Positions 16,009 through 23,639 of a DNA stretch of 64,000 nt are shown here, in pieces. The first letter of the stretch is position 1, and every line of letters starts with the position of its first letter. Where the stretch lies: positions 7,254,001-7,318,000 of the forward strand of contig NZ_QBDT01000001.1 in NCBI RefSeq assembly GCF_004124325.1, in the 5' to 3' direction. A model generated the notes under the pieces. The model was not told the origin of the DNA. It worked only from the letters and a program-made list of their open reading frames with translations, and made no database searches. Position numbers and translations under genes: made by a program. This stretch comes from Streptomyces sp. L2. Its GTDB lineage: Bacteria; Actinomycetota; Actinomycetes; Streptomycetales; Streptomycetaceae.

Positions 16009-16899
16009 GTGCCAGTTCCAGTGCCTGGTGACACCGCCGGCCGGGGCGATCCAGGGCTGTTCACGCCGGGCTCCGTGACCTGGCAGATGCACGGCGACCC
16101 CATGATGTGGGTCGCCGGTGTCCGCGCACTCTACCTCCAGGCCCTGCACCCGCGCGCGGTCCGCGGCGTCATGCAGAACTCCGACTTCCGCGGCGACGCC
16201 TGGGGCCGGCTCATGCGCACCGCGAACTTCGTCGGCACGATCACGTACGGCACCACCGAGGCCGCCGAGCGCGCCGGCGCCCGGGTCCGCAGGATCCACC
16301 GCCTGCTGACGGCGACGGACCCCGCCACCGGCGAGCGGTACGGCATCGACGACCCCGCGCTGCTGCTGTGGGTGCACTGCGCCGAGATCGACTCCTACCT
16401 GCACGTCCTGCGCCGCTCCGGCTACCCGCTCACCGACGCCGCCGCCGACCGGTACGTCCGTGAACAACGGGCCGGCGCCCGCCTGGTGGGTCTCGACCCC
16501 GGCGCCGTACCGGCGAACCGGGCCGCACTGGCCGCCTACTTCGAGAAGGTGCGGCCGGAACTCGCCGCCGGGCCGGAAGCGCGCGAGGTCGACGACTTCC
16601 TGCGCCGCCCGCCGGTCCACCCGCTCCTCGTACCGGCCCGCGAGGTGCTGTGGCGGCACGTGGCGCACCTGGCGTACGCCTCGCTGCCGCCGTACGCCCA
16701 CGCGCTGTACGGCAGACCGGCCCCGGCACCCGCCGCCGTGACCCGTGACCTGCGGACCACCGGGGCCGGGCTGCGCCTGGTCCCCGCCCACCTGCGGTGG
16801 CAGCTCCCGCCCAAGCACATCCTGCGGGCCATGGCGAGGCTCGGCCCGGCCGCGCGGCCGGCACCCCACAAGATCCCCGGAACCCAGAAATCTGACTGA
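16009..16899 (+). CDS. MpaB-like oxygenase (DUF2236 family)
   Basis: A 296-residue protein of the DUF2236/MpaB (latex-clearing-like) family. Evidence includes SVTWQMHGDPMMWVAGVRAL, YLQALHPRAVRGVMQNSDFR, and LLLWVHCAEIDSYL, with histidines placed as expected for haem or metal coordination. GTG 16009 follows a GGGGAGGG site. Members cleave or oxygenate isoprenoid-type or lipid substrates, which suits its place beside steroid and acyl-CoA genes; the substrate here is unknown. The stop codon (16897-16899) lies inside a 17-bp palindrome that probably controls the next gene. Confidence 0.8.
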   Translation: MPVPVPGDTAGRGDPGLFTPGSVTWQMHGDPMMWVAGVRALYLQALHPRAVRGVMQNSDFRGDAWGRLMRTANFVGTITYGTTEAAERAGARVRRIHRLLTATDPATGERYGIDDPALLLWVHCAEIDSYLHVLRRSGYPLTDAAADRYVREQRAGARLVGLDPGAVPANRAALAAYFEKVRPELAAGPEAREVDDFLRRPPVHPLLVPAREVLWRHVAHLAYASLPPYAHALYGRPAPAPAAVTRDLRTTGAGLRLVPAHLRWQLPPKHILRAMARLGPAARPAPHKIPGTQKSD

Positions 16900-16907
16900 G
16901 CGTCAGA
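16891..16907. promoter_or_regulatory. TCTGAC-N5-GTCAGA operator, copy 1
   Basis: A perfect 6-bp inverted repeat with a 5-bp spacer, flanked by AGAAA on the left and AAA on the right. The same extended sequence recurs at 25390-25406. It overlaps the end of the MpaB-like gene and lies 43 bp before the NMO-like gene. The form is typical of TetR-family operators. Confidence 0.65.
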
Positions 16908-16949
16908 AAAGCTCTTCCCTCGTCCCGGCTCCTGCGGCATCCTGCGCCC

Positions 16950-18062
16950 ATGCAGACGGAGCTGAGCGAGCAACTGGGGATCGAGCACGCCGTCTTCGGC
17001 TTCACGCCGTTCCCGGCCGTCGCCGCGGCCATCAGCCGGGCCGGCGGCTTCGGCGTCCTCGGCGCGGTCCGCTACACCGCCCCCGACGACCTGAAACGCG
17101 ACCTCGACTGGATGGACGCGCACACCGGGGGCCGGCCCTACGGCCTGGACGTGGTCATGCCCGCCAAGAAGGTCGACGGCGTCACCGAGGCCGACGTGGA
17201 GGCGATGATCCCCGAGGGGCACCGCCGGTTCGTGCGCGACACCCTCGCCCGGTACGGGGTGCCCGAACTGCCCGAGGGCGAGGTGTCCGGGTGGCGGATC
17301 ACCGGCTGGATGGAACAGGTCGCCCGCAGCCAGCTCGACGTCGCCTTCGACCACCCGATCAAGCTGCTGGCCAACGCCCTCGGCTCGCCGCCCGCCGACG
17401 TCGTCGCCCGCGCCCACGACCAGGGCGTCCTGGTCGCCGCGCTCGCGGGCAGCGCCCGGCACGCCCGCAAGCACCAGCAGGCGGGCATCGACATCGTCGT
17501 CGCCCAGGGCTACGAGGCCGGCGGCCACACCGGGGAGATCGCCACCATGGTGCTCACTCCCGAGGTCGTCGACGCCGTCGACCCGCTGCCCGTCCTGGCG
17601 GCCGGCGGGATCGGCAGCGGACGGCAGGTCGCCGCCGCGCTCGCCCTCGGTGCCCAGGGCGTCTGGCTGGGCTCCCTGTGGCTCACCGTCACGGAGGCCG
17701 ACCTGCACTCGCCCGCCGTCACCCGCAAGCTCCTCGCGGCCGGCTCCGGCGACACCGTCCGCTCCCGCGCCCTGACCGGCAAGCCCGCCCGGCAGCTGCG
17801 CACCGAGTGGACGGACGCCTGGGACGACCCGGACGGCCCCGGCACCCTGCCCATGCCACTGCAGGGCCTGCTGGTCGCCGAGGCGCTCTCCCGTATCCAG
17901 AAGTACGAGGTCGACCCGCTGCTCGGGACGCCGGTGGGCCAGATCGTCGGCCGGATGACGAGCGAACGCTCCGTCCAGGCCGTCTTCGACGACCTCACGC
18001 GCGGCTTCGAGCGAGCAGTCGACCGCGTCCACCGCATCGCCGGAAGGAGCGGCCAGCCGTGA
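16950..18062 (+). CDS. Nitronate monooxygenase/2-nitropropane dioxygenase family FMN enzyme
   Basis: A 370-residue TIM-barrel flavoprotein. AVAAAISRAGGFGVLGAVRY is the N-terminal NPD motif, VVAQGYEAGGHTGEIATMVL carries the GxEAGGH FMN/active-site His motif near residue 190, and PVLAAGGIGSGRQVAAALAL and ALGAQGVWLGSLWL bind phosphate. In sterol-degrading actinobacteria a relative (IpdC of M. tuberculosis) acts on CoA thioesters of ring C/D intermediates. Location in a CoA-ligase cluster under the TCTGAC palindrome favours such a role over detoxifying nitronates, but this is inference. It overlaps the next gene by 4 bp. Confidence 0.8.
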   Translation: MQTELSEQLGIEHAVFGFTPFPAVAAAISRAGGFGVLGAVRYTAPDDLKRDLDWMDAHTGGRPYGLDVVMPAKKVDGVTEADVEAMIPEGHRRFVRDTLARYGVPELPEGEVSGWRITGWMEQVARSQLDVAFDHPIKLLANALGSPPADVVARAHDQGVLVAALAGSARHARKHQQAGIDIVVAQGYEAGGHTGEIATMVLTPEVVDAVDPLPVLAAGGIGSGRQVAAALALGAQGVWLGSLWLTVTEADLHSPAVTRKLLAAGSGDTVRSRALTGKPARQLRTEWTDAWDDPDGPGTLPMPLQGLLVAEALSRIQKYEVDPLLGTPVGQIVGRMTSERSVQAVFDDLTRGFERAVDRVHRIAGRSGQP

Positions 18063-19621
18063 GCACCCCCGCGCACACACCCCCCGCAGGATTCTGGGCG
18101 CAGGCCACCGCCGACCCGGGCCGCCCGGTCCTCGTCGCCCCCGACGGCGAGGAGTGGGCCGCCGGACGGCTGCACACCGCCGCCAACCAACTCGTCCACG
18201 GCCTGCGGTCCGCCGGGCTGGAGCGCGGCGACGCCTTCGCCGTCGTCCTGCCCAACGGCGTCGAGTTCCTCACCGCCTATCTCGCCGCCAGCCAGGCCGG
18301 GTTCTACCTCGTCCCGGTCAACCACCACCTCGTCGGCCCCGAGATCGCCTGGATCGTCGCCGACTCCGGCGCCAAGGCGCTCATCGCCCACGAACGGTTC
18401 GCGGACGCCGCCCGGCACGCCGCCGACGAGGCAGGACTGCCCGCCACGCGCCGGTACGCGGTCGGCACCGCCGAGGGCTTCCGGCCGTACGGCGCACTCC
18501 TCGACGGCCGGTCCGGCTCGGCACCGGCCGACCGCACGCTCGGCTGGGTCATGAACTACACCTCCGGTACGACGGGCCGCCCCCGCGGCATCCGCCGCCC
18601 GCTGCCCGGCAAGGCCCCCGAGGAGGCCTACCTGGGCGGATTCCTCGGCATCTTCGGCATCCGCCCCTTCGACGGCAACGTCCACCTGGTCTGCTCGCCG
18701 CTCTACCACACGGCCGTCCTGCAGTTCGCGGGCGCGTCCCTGCACATCGGGCACCGCCTGGTGCTCATGGACAAGTGGACGCCCGAGGACATGCTCCGCC
18801 GCATCGACGCCCACCGGTGCACGCACACGCACATGGTCCCCACCCAGTTCCACCGCCTCCTCGCCCTCCCCGACGACGTGAAGCGCCGCTACGACGTCAC
18901 GTCCATGCGGCACGCCATCCACGGCGCCGCACCCTGCCCCGACCACGTCAAGCGGGCCATGATCGACTGGTGGGGGACGTGCGTCGAGGAGTACTACGCG
19001 GCCAGCGAGGGCGGGGGCGCCTTCGCCACCGCCGAGGACTGGCTGAAGAAACCCGGCACGGTCGGCAAGGCCTGGCCCATCAGCGAACTCGCCGTCTTCG
19101 ACGACGACGGCAACGCGCTGCCACCGGGCCGACTCGGCACGGTCTACATGAAGATGAGCACCGGCGGCTTCTCGTACCACAAGGACGAGGCCAAGACCCG
19201 CAAGAACCGCATCGGCGACTACTTCACCGTCGGCGACCTCGGCTACCTCGACGAGGACGGCTACCTCTTCCTCCGCGACCGCAAGATCGACATGATCATC
19301 TCCGGCGGGGTCAACATCTACCCGGCCGAGATAGAGTCCGCGCTGCTCGCCCACCCCGCCGTCGCCGACGCCGCGGCCTTCGGCATCCCGCACGACGACT
19401 GGGGCGAGGAGGTCAAGGCCGTCGTCGAACCCGCCCCCGGACACGAGCCGGGACCCGACCTCGCCGCCGCCCTCCTCGGTCACTGCGCCGAGCGCCTCGC
19501 CGGCTACAAGCGGCCCAGGAGCGTCGACTTCGTGGCCGAGATGCCCCGCGATCCCAACGGCAAGCTCTACAAACGGCGGCTCAGGGATCCGTACTGGGAG
19601 GGACGCGTCCGGCAGGTGTGA
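18059..19621 (+). CDS. Acyl-CoA synthetase (AMP-forming, FadD4-like)
   Basis: A 520-residue ANL-superfamily ligase. MNYTSGTTGRPRGIRR is the P-loop (about residue 165), YYAASEGGGAF the A5-like motif, YFTVGDLGYLDEDGYLFLRD the A7/A8 hinge with GDLG, and FVAEMPRDPNGKLYKRRLRD the C-terminal region with the catalytic lysine. It activates a carboxylate to the CoA thioester through an acyl-adenylate. GTG 18059 overlaps the NMO-like stop, so the two are coupled and probably handle the same pathway. Substrate unknown; context suggests a steroid or other lipid acid. Confidence 0.87.
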   Translation: MSTPAHTPPAGFWAQATADPGRPVLVAPDGEEWAAGRLHTAANQLVHGLRSAGLERGDAFAVVLPNGVEFLTAYLAASQAGFYLVPVNHHLVGPEIAWIVADSGAKALIAHERFADAARHAADEAGLPATRRYAVGTAEGFRPYGALLDGRSGSAPADRTLGWVMNYTSGTTGRPRGIRRPLPGKAPEEAYLGGFLGIFGIRPFDGNVHLVCSPLYHTAVLQFAGASLHIGHRLVLMDKWTPEDMLRRIDAHRCTHTHMVPTQFHRLLALPDDVKRRYDVTSMRHAIHGAAPCPDHVKRAMIDWWGTCVEEYYAASEGGGAFATAEDWLKKPGTVGKAWPISELAVFDDDGNALPPGRLGTVYMKMSTGGFSYHKDEAKTRKNRIGDYFTVGDLGYLDEDGYLFLRDRKIDMIISGGVNIYPAEIESALLAHPAVADAAAFGIPHDDWGEEVKAVVEPAPGHEPGPDLAAALLGHCAERLAGYKRPRSVDFVAEMPRDPNGKLYKRRLRDPYWEGRVRQV

Positions 19622-19629
19622 GCCGGTTC

Positions 19630-19658
19630 TTGACCTGATCGTCCGGCGGGCCGAGGAT
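19630..19658 (+). promoter_or_regulatory. Probable promoter of the second acyl-CoA synthetase gene
   Basis: TTGACC at 19630-19635 and GAGGAT at 19653-19658 are separated by 17 bp and end 8 bases before ATG 19667. GAGGA could instead serve as a ribosome site, so the two readings compete. Confidence 0.4.
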
Positions 19659-19666
19659 CGGCTGTC

Positions 19667-21181
19667 ATGACGCTGACGCAGGGACACGGCAGCACGGTCG
19701 ACGGGGTGCTGCGGCGCAGCGCCCGCCGCACCCCGGCACGGGTCGCGCTGGAGTACCGCGAGCGCACCTGGACGTACGAGGAACTCGACGACGCCGTCTC
19801 CCGCGCGGCCGGGCTGCTCCGCGCCGAGAGCCTCGCGCCAGGCGACCGGGTCGGCGCCTACGGCCACAACTCCGACGCCTATCTCATCGCCTTCCTCGCC
19901 TGCGCCCGCGCGGGCCTGGTCCACGTGCCGGTCAACCAGAACCTGACCGGCGAGGACCTGGCGTACATCGTGGGCCAGTCCGGCAGCGCGCTGGTGCTCG
20001 CCGACCCGGACATCGCCGGCCGACTGCCGGACGGCGTACGGGTGATGCCGCTGCGGGACGCCGAGGACTCGCTGCTGGCCCGGCTGGCCGACACGGCGCC
20101 GTACGACGGGCCCGAGCCGCGCGCCGAGGACCTGGTGCAGCTGCTCTACACCTCCGGGACCACCGCCCTGCCCAAGGGCGCGATGATGACCCACCGGGCC
20201 CTCGTGCACGAGTACCTGAGCGCCATCACCGCCCTCGACCTGAGCGCGGGGGACCGGCCGGTGCACGCGCTGCCGCTCTACCATTCGGCGCAGACCCATG
20301 TGTTCCTGCTGCCGTACCTCGCCGTCGGCGCGACCAACATCATCCTGGACGCACCCGACGGGGACCGGCTGTTCGAGCTGATCGAGGCGGGCCGGTCGGA
20401 CAGCCTGTTCGCGCCGCCCACCGTGTGGATCGCCCTGGCCGGCCGGCCCGACTTCGCCACCCGGAACCTGGACGGCCTGCGCAAGGCCTACTACGGCGCG
20501 TCGATCATGCCCGTGCCGGTACTGCGCCGGCTGCGCGAGCGACTGCCGAAGCTCGCCTTCTACAACTGCTTCGGCCAGAGCGAGATCGGCCCGCTGGCCA
20601 CCGTCCTCGGACCCGACGAGCACGAGGGCCGCCTGGACTCCTGCGGCCGCACCGTGCTGTTCGTGGACGCCCGCGTGGTCGACGAGAACGGGGCGGAGGT
20701 GCCGGCCGGCACACCCGGTGAGATCGTCTACCGCTCACCGCAGCTCTGCGAGGGCTACTGGGACAAGCCCGAGGAGACCGAGGAGGCCTTCCGCGACGGC
20801 TGGTTCCACTCCGGCGACCTCGCGGTACGGGACGCCGACGGCTACTTCACCGTCGTCGACCGCGTCAAGGACGTCATCAACTCCGGCGGCGTGCTGGTCG
20901 CCTCCCGGCAGGTCGAGGACGCCCTCTACACACACGAGGCCGTCGCCGAGGCCGCCGTGATCGGCCTGCCCGACGAACGGTGGATCGAGGCGGTCACGGC
21001 GATCGTCGTCCCCCGCGGTGAGGTGACGGAGGAGCAGCTCATCGCCCATGTCCGGGACAAGCTGGCCGCGTTCAAGGCCCCCAAGAGGGTCCTGCTCGTC
21101 GACGAGCTGCCCCGCAATGCCAGCGGCAAGATCCTGAAGCGAGAGCTTCGAGACCGGTTCCGTGGCGGAACCGCCCTCTGA
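19667..21181 (+). CDS. Acyl-CoA synthetase (long-chain FadD-type)
   Basis: A 504-residue ANL ligase. LLYTSGTTALPKGAMMTHRA is the P-loop motif near residue 165, FYNCFGQSEIGPLATVLGPD is A5, GWFHSGDLAVRDADGYFTVV is the adenylate-binding A7, VDRVKDVINSGG is A8, and ELPRNASGKILKRELRDRFR ends with the catalytic lysine. It forms fatty acyl-CoA in the cytoplasm. It is separated by 45 bp from the preceding ligase gene, with its own possible promoter, and converges with paaK. The exact chain or ring substrate is not evident. Confidence 0.88.
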   Translation: MTLTQGHGSTVDGVLRRSARRTPARVALEYRERTWTYEELDDAVSRAAGLLRAESLAPGDRVGAYGHNSDAYLIAFLACARAGLVHVPVNQNLTGEDLAYIVGQSGSALVLADPDIAGRLPDGVRVMPLRDAEDSLLARLADTAPYDGPEPRAEDLVQLLYTSGTTALPKGAMMTHRALVHEYLSAITALDLSAGDRPVHALPLYHSAQTHVFLLPYLAVGATNIILDAPDGDRLFELIEAGRSDSLFAPPTVWIALAGRPDFATRNLDGLRKAYYGASIMPVPVLRRLRERLPKLAFYNCFGQSEIGPLATVLGPDEHEGRLDSCGRTVLFVDARVVDENGAEVPAGTPGEIVYRSPQLCEGYWDKPEETEEAFRDGWFHSGDLAVRDADGYFTVVDRVKDVINSGGVLVASRQVEDALYTHEAVAEAAVIGLPDERWIEAVTAIVVPRGEVTEEQLIAHVRDKLAAFKAPKRVLLVDELPRNASGKILKRELRDRFRGGTAL

Positions 21182-21193
21182 GCCGGGAGTGTC

Positions 21194-21275
21194 GTCTGCG
21201 GGCCGGTGGGGGCCGGTCGCGCCCACGCGGCGGAGCCGCACGGTGTCGAGGCCCCGCGCCCCTTTGGACGCGACC
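21194..21275. repeat. Dispersed Streptomyces-type intergenic element between convergent genes
   Basis: The gap contains CTGCGGGCCGGTGGGGGCC, then CACGCGGCGGAGCCGCA and CCCCGCGCCCCTTTGG. From memory this combination is a frequent repeat between Streptomyces genes. It includes small palindromes and sits between convergent genes, where it could aid termination. Confidence 0.5.
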
Positions 21276-21299
21276 AGGCACCGGACCCCAAAAGTGCGC

Positions 21300-22595
21300 T
21301 TAGCCGCGGCGCAGGTCCACGATGCGCCGAATCTTCCCCACCGACCGCTCCAGCGTCTCCGGCTCGACGATCTCCACCGTCACGGACACTCCGACCCCGT
21401 CCTTCACGCCGGAGGCGATGGCCCGCGCGGCGGCCTCCCGGTCCTCGGGGCTCGCGCCGGGGCGGGCCTCCGCGCGGACGGTGAGCGCGTCGAGGCGGCC
21501 CTCCCGGGTGAGGCGGAGCTGGAAGTGCGGCGCGACGGCGGGCGTGCGCAGCACGATCTCCTCGATCTGGGTCGGGAACAGGTTGACCCCGCGCAGGATC
21601 ACCATGTCGTCGCTGCGGCCGGTGACCTTCTCCATCCGCCGGAACATCCGCGCCGTGCCGGGCAGCAGCCGGGTCAGGTCCCGGGTGCGGTACCGGATCA
21701 CCGGCATGGCCTCCTTGGTGAGCGAGGTGAACACCAGCTCGCCCTGCTCGCCCTCCGGCAGCACCTCGCCGGTGATCGGGTCGACGATCTCCGGAAAGAA
21801 GTGGTCCTCCCACACGTGAAGGCCGTCCTTGGTCTCCACGCACTCCTGGGCGACGCCCGGGCCCATCACCTCGGACAGGCCGTAGATGTCGACGGCGTCG
21901 ATGCCGAACCGCTCCTCGATCTCCCGGCGCATCTGCTCGGTCCACGGCTCGGCCCCGAAGACGCCCACCTTCAGCGAGGTGCTGCGCGGGTCCACGCCCT
22001 GCCGTTCGAACTCGTCGAGGAGGGTCAGCATGTAGGAGGGCGTGACCATGATGACCTGCGGGCCGAGGTCCTGGATCAGCTGGACCTGCCGTGCGGTCAT
22101 GCCGCCGGACGCGGGGACGACCGTACAGCCGAGGCGTTCGGCGCCGTAGTGGGCGCCCAGGCCGCCGGTGAAGAGTCCGTAGCCGTACGCCACGTGCACC
22201 GTGTCGCCGGGGCGCGCGCCGGCCGCCCGCAGGGACCGCGCCACCATGTCGGACCACACGGACAGGTCGTTGTCGGTGTAGCCGACCACCGTGGGACGGC
22301 CCGTGGTGCCGCTGGAGGCGTGGAGGCGGCGGATCCGGTCGCGGGGGACGGCGAACATGCCGTACGGGTAGTTCTCCCGCAGATCGGCCTTGGTGGTGAA
22401 GGGGAACAGGCTCAGGTCGGTCAGGGAACGGCAGTCCTCGGGGCGCACGCCCGCCTTGTCGAAGGCCTCCCGGTAGAACGGCACGTTCGTGTACGCGTGC
22501 CGCAGCGAGCCCCGCAGCCGCTCCAGCTGCAGCGCCCGCAGCTCCTCCGCACCGAGCCGCTCACCCGCATCGAGCAGATCCGCCGCATCCGCCAT
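21300..22595 (-). CDS. paaK: Phenylacetate-CoA ligase
   Basis: A 431-residue PaaK. LHASSGTTGRPTVVGYTDND is the P-loop (about residue 95), HVAYGYGLFTGGLGAHYGAE is the aryl-binding region, DIYGLSEVMGPGVAQECVET is the A5 motif, TRDLTRLLPG and VTGRSDDMVILRGVNLFPTQ complete the adenylation signatures. It activates phenylacetate to phenylacetyl-CoA. I chose ATG 22595 because GGGAGA lies upstream; the frame is open to 22640, but that extension overlaps the palindromic operator. No paaABCDE or other ring-opening genes are nearby, so here it stands alone. Confidence 0.92.
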   Translation of the reverse strand: MADAADLLDAGERLGAEELRALQLERLRGSLRHAYTNVPFYREAFDKAGVRPEDCRSLTDLSLFPFTTKADLRENYPYGMFAVPRDRIRRLHASSGTTGRPTVVGYTDNDLSVWSDMVARSLRAAGARPGDTVHVAYGYGLFTGGLGAHYGAERLGCTVVPASGGMTARQVQLIQDLGPQVIMVTPSYMLTLLDEFERQGVDPRSTSLKVGVFGAEPWTEQMRREIEERFGIDAVDIYGLSEVMGPGVAQECVETKDGLHVWEDHFFPEIVDPITGEVLPEGEQGELVFTSLTKEAMPVIRYRTRDLTRLLPGTARMFRRMEKVTGRSDDMVILRGVNLFPTQIEEIVLRTPAVAPHFQLRLTREGRLDALTVRAEARPGASPEDREAAARAIASGVKDGVGVSVTVEIVEPETLERSVGKIRRIVDLRRG

Positions 22596-22628
22596 GGGGA
22601 CGTCTCCCTCACCAATCGCGCATTCCGG

Positions 22629-22648
22629 ACGACCGATCATTCGGTCGT
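22629..22648. promoter_or_regulatory. PaaR-like palindromic operator
   Basis: ACGACCGA and TCGGTCGT are perfect 8-bp arms around TCAT. The site is 34 bp upstream of the paaK start, in the gap shared with the divergent hydrolase gene. Actinobacterial PaaR (TetR family) sites contain ACCGA-type half sites; that match is from memory. Confidence 0.65.
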
Positions 22649-22782
22649 GCCTCTCGGGGCCAGTAATTCAGGCCGGACGGTGTTCAGGCAAGAGGCAGGC
22701 CGGATTTTCCCCGGCCGGCCCGCACGGTCAGGAGCGGCAAACGCGTTGCGGCCGGTCCGTGCCGGCCTGCAGGATCGGCGGC

Positions 22783-23637
22783 ATGACCAGCTTCCTCGCG
22801 CCTGACGGCACCCGGCTCACCTGTCACCTGAGAGGGATGGGGGAGCCACTGCTCGTGCTGCCCGGCGGACCCATGCGGGCCTCGGAGTACCTCGGTGACC
22901 TGGGCGGGACGACCGTGCACCGACGGCTGGCCCTGCTCGATCTGCGCGGTACCGGTGATTCCGAGGTGCCCTCGGACCCGGGCACGTACCGGTGCGACCG
23001 GATGGTCGAGGACGTCGAGGCGTGGCGGGTCCACCTGGGGCTGGAACGGATCGATCTGCTGGCCCACTCGGCGGGCGCGTGCCTGGCGACGCTGTACGCG
23101 GCGCGGTATCCGGAGCGGATCCGGCGGCTGGTCCTGGTCACCCCCAATGCCTCGGCCCTGGGCATCCGCACGACGCCCGAGGACCGGCTCGCCGCCGCCC
23201 GGCTGCGCAAGGGCGAGCCGTGGTTCGCGGACGCGTTTCCCGCCTTCGAGGCCTGGCTGCGCGGCGCGGGTGACTTCGACGACGTGTTCCTGCCGTTCTT
23301 CTACGGCCGCTGGGACGAGACCGCCCGCGCGCACACGGACGCCGAGGTCGCGCAGACCAACGAGGAGGCCGGCGGCCGGTACTCGGGTGAGGGCGCGTTC
23401 ACCCCGGACGCGACCCGGGCCGCCCTGGCCGCCCTGACCGCGCCGGTCCTCGTGTACGCCGGTGAACTGGACGGGGGCCCCACGCCGGACCTCGCCCGCC
23501 GCGCCGCCGAGGCGTTCCCGGACGCCGCGTGTGTCGTGCAGTCGGGCGCCGGACACTATCCCTGGCTGGACGACCCGCAGTGGTTCGTCAGCACAGTCGT
23601 CGGTTTCCTCGACCGGGGTTCCGGAGAGCCCCGGTGA
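22783..23637 (+). CDS. Alpha/beta hydrolase (proline iminopeptidase-like)
   Basis: A 284-residue alpha/beta hydrolase. LLVLPGGPMRASEYLGDLGG resembles the HGGPG oxyanion region of proline iminopeptidases, ALLDLRGTGDSEVPSDPGTY has the DxRGxGxS block, LLAHSAGACLATLYAARYPE holds the nucleophile Ser (about residue 102), and QSGAGHYPWLDDP supplies the catalytic His. It diverges from paaK and is only 2 bp from the end of the convergent FadD19-like gene. Substrate unknown. Confidence 0.8.
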   Translation: MTSFLAPDGTRLTCHLRGMGEPLLVLPGGPMRASEYLGDLGGTTVHRRLALLDLRGTGDSEVPSDPGTYRCDRMVEDVEAWRVHLGLERIDLLAHSAGACLATLYAARYPERIRRLVLVTPNASALGIRTTPEDRLAAARLRKGEPWFADAFPAFEAWLRGAGDFDDVFLPFFYGRWDETARAHTDAEVAQTNEEAGGRYSGEGAFTPDATRAALAALTAPVLVYAGELDGGPTPDLARRAAEAFPDAACVVQSGAGHYPWLDDPQWFVSTVVGFLDRGSGEPR

Positions 23638-23639
23638 TC

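Noticed and set aside
17510..20623. 1037-codon minus-strand open frame opposite the acyl-CoA synthetase genes
   Set aside because: No domain similarity; the plus-strand ANL ligase motifs are complete.
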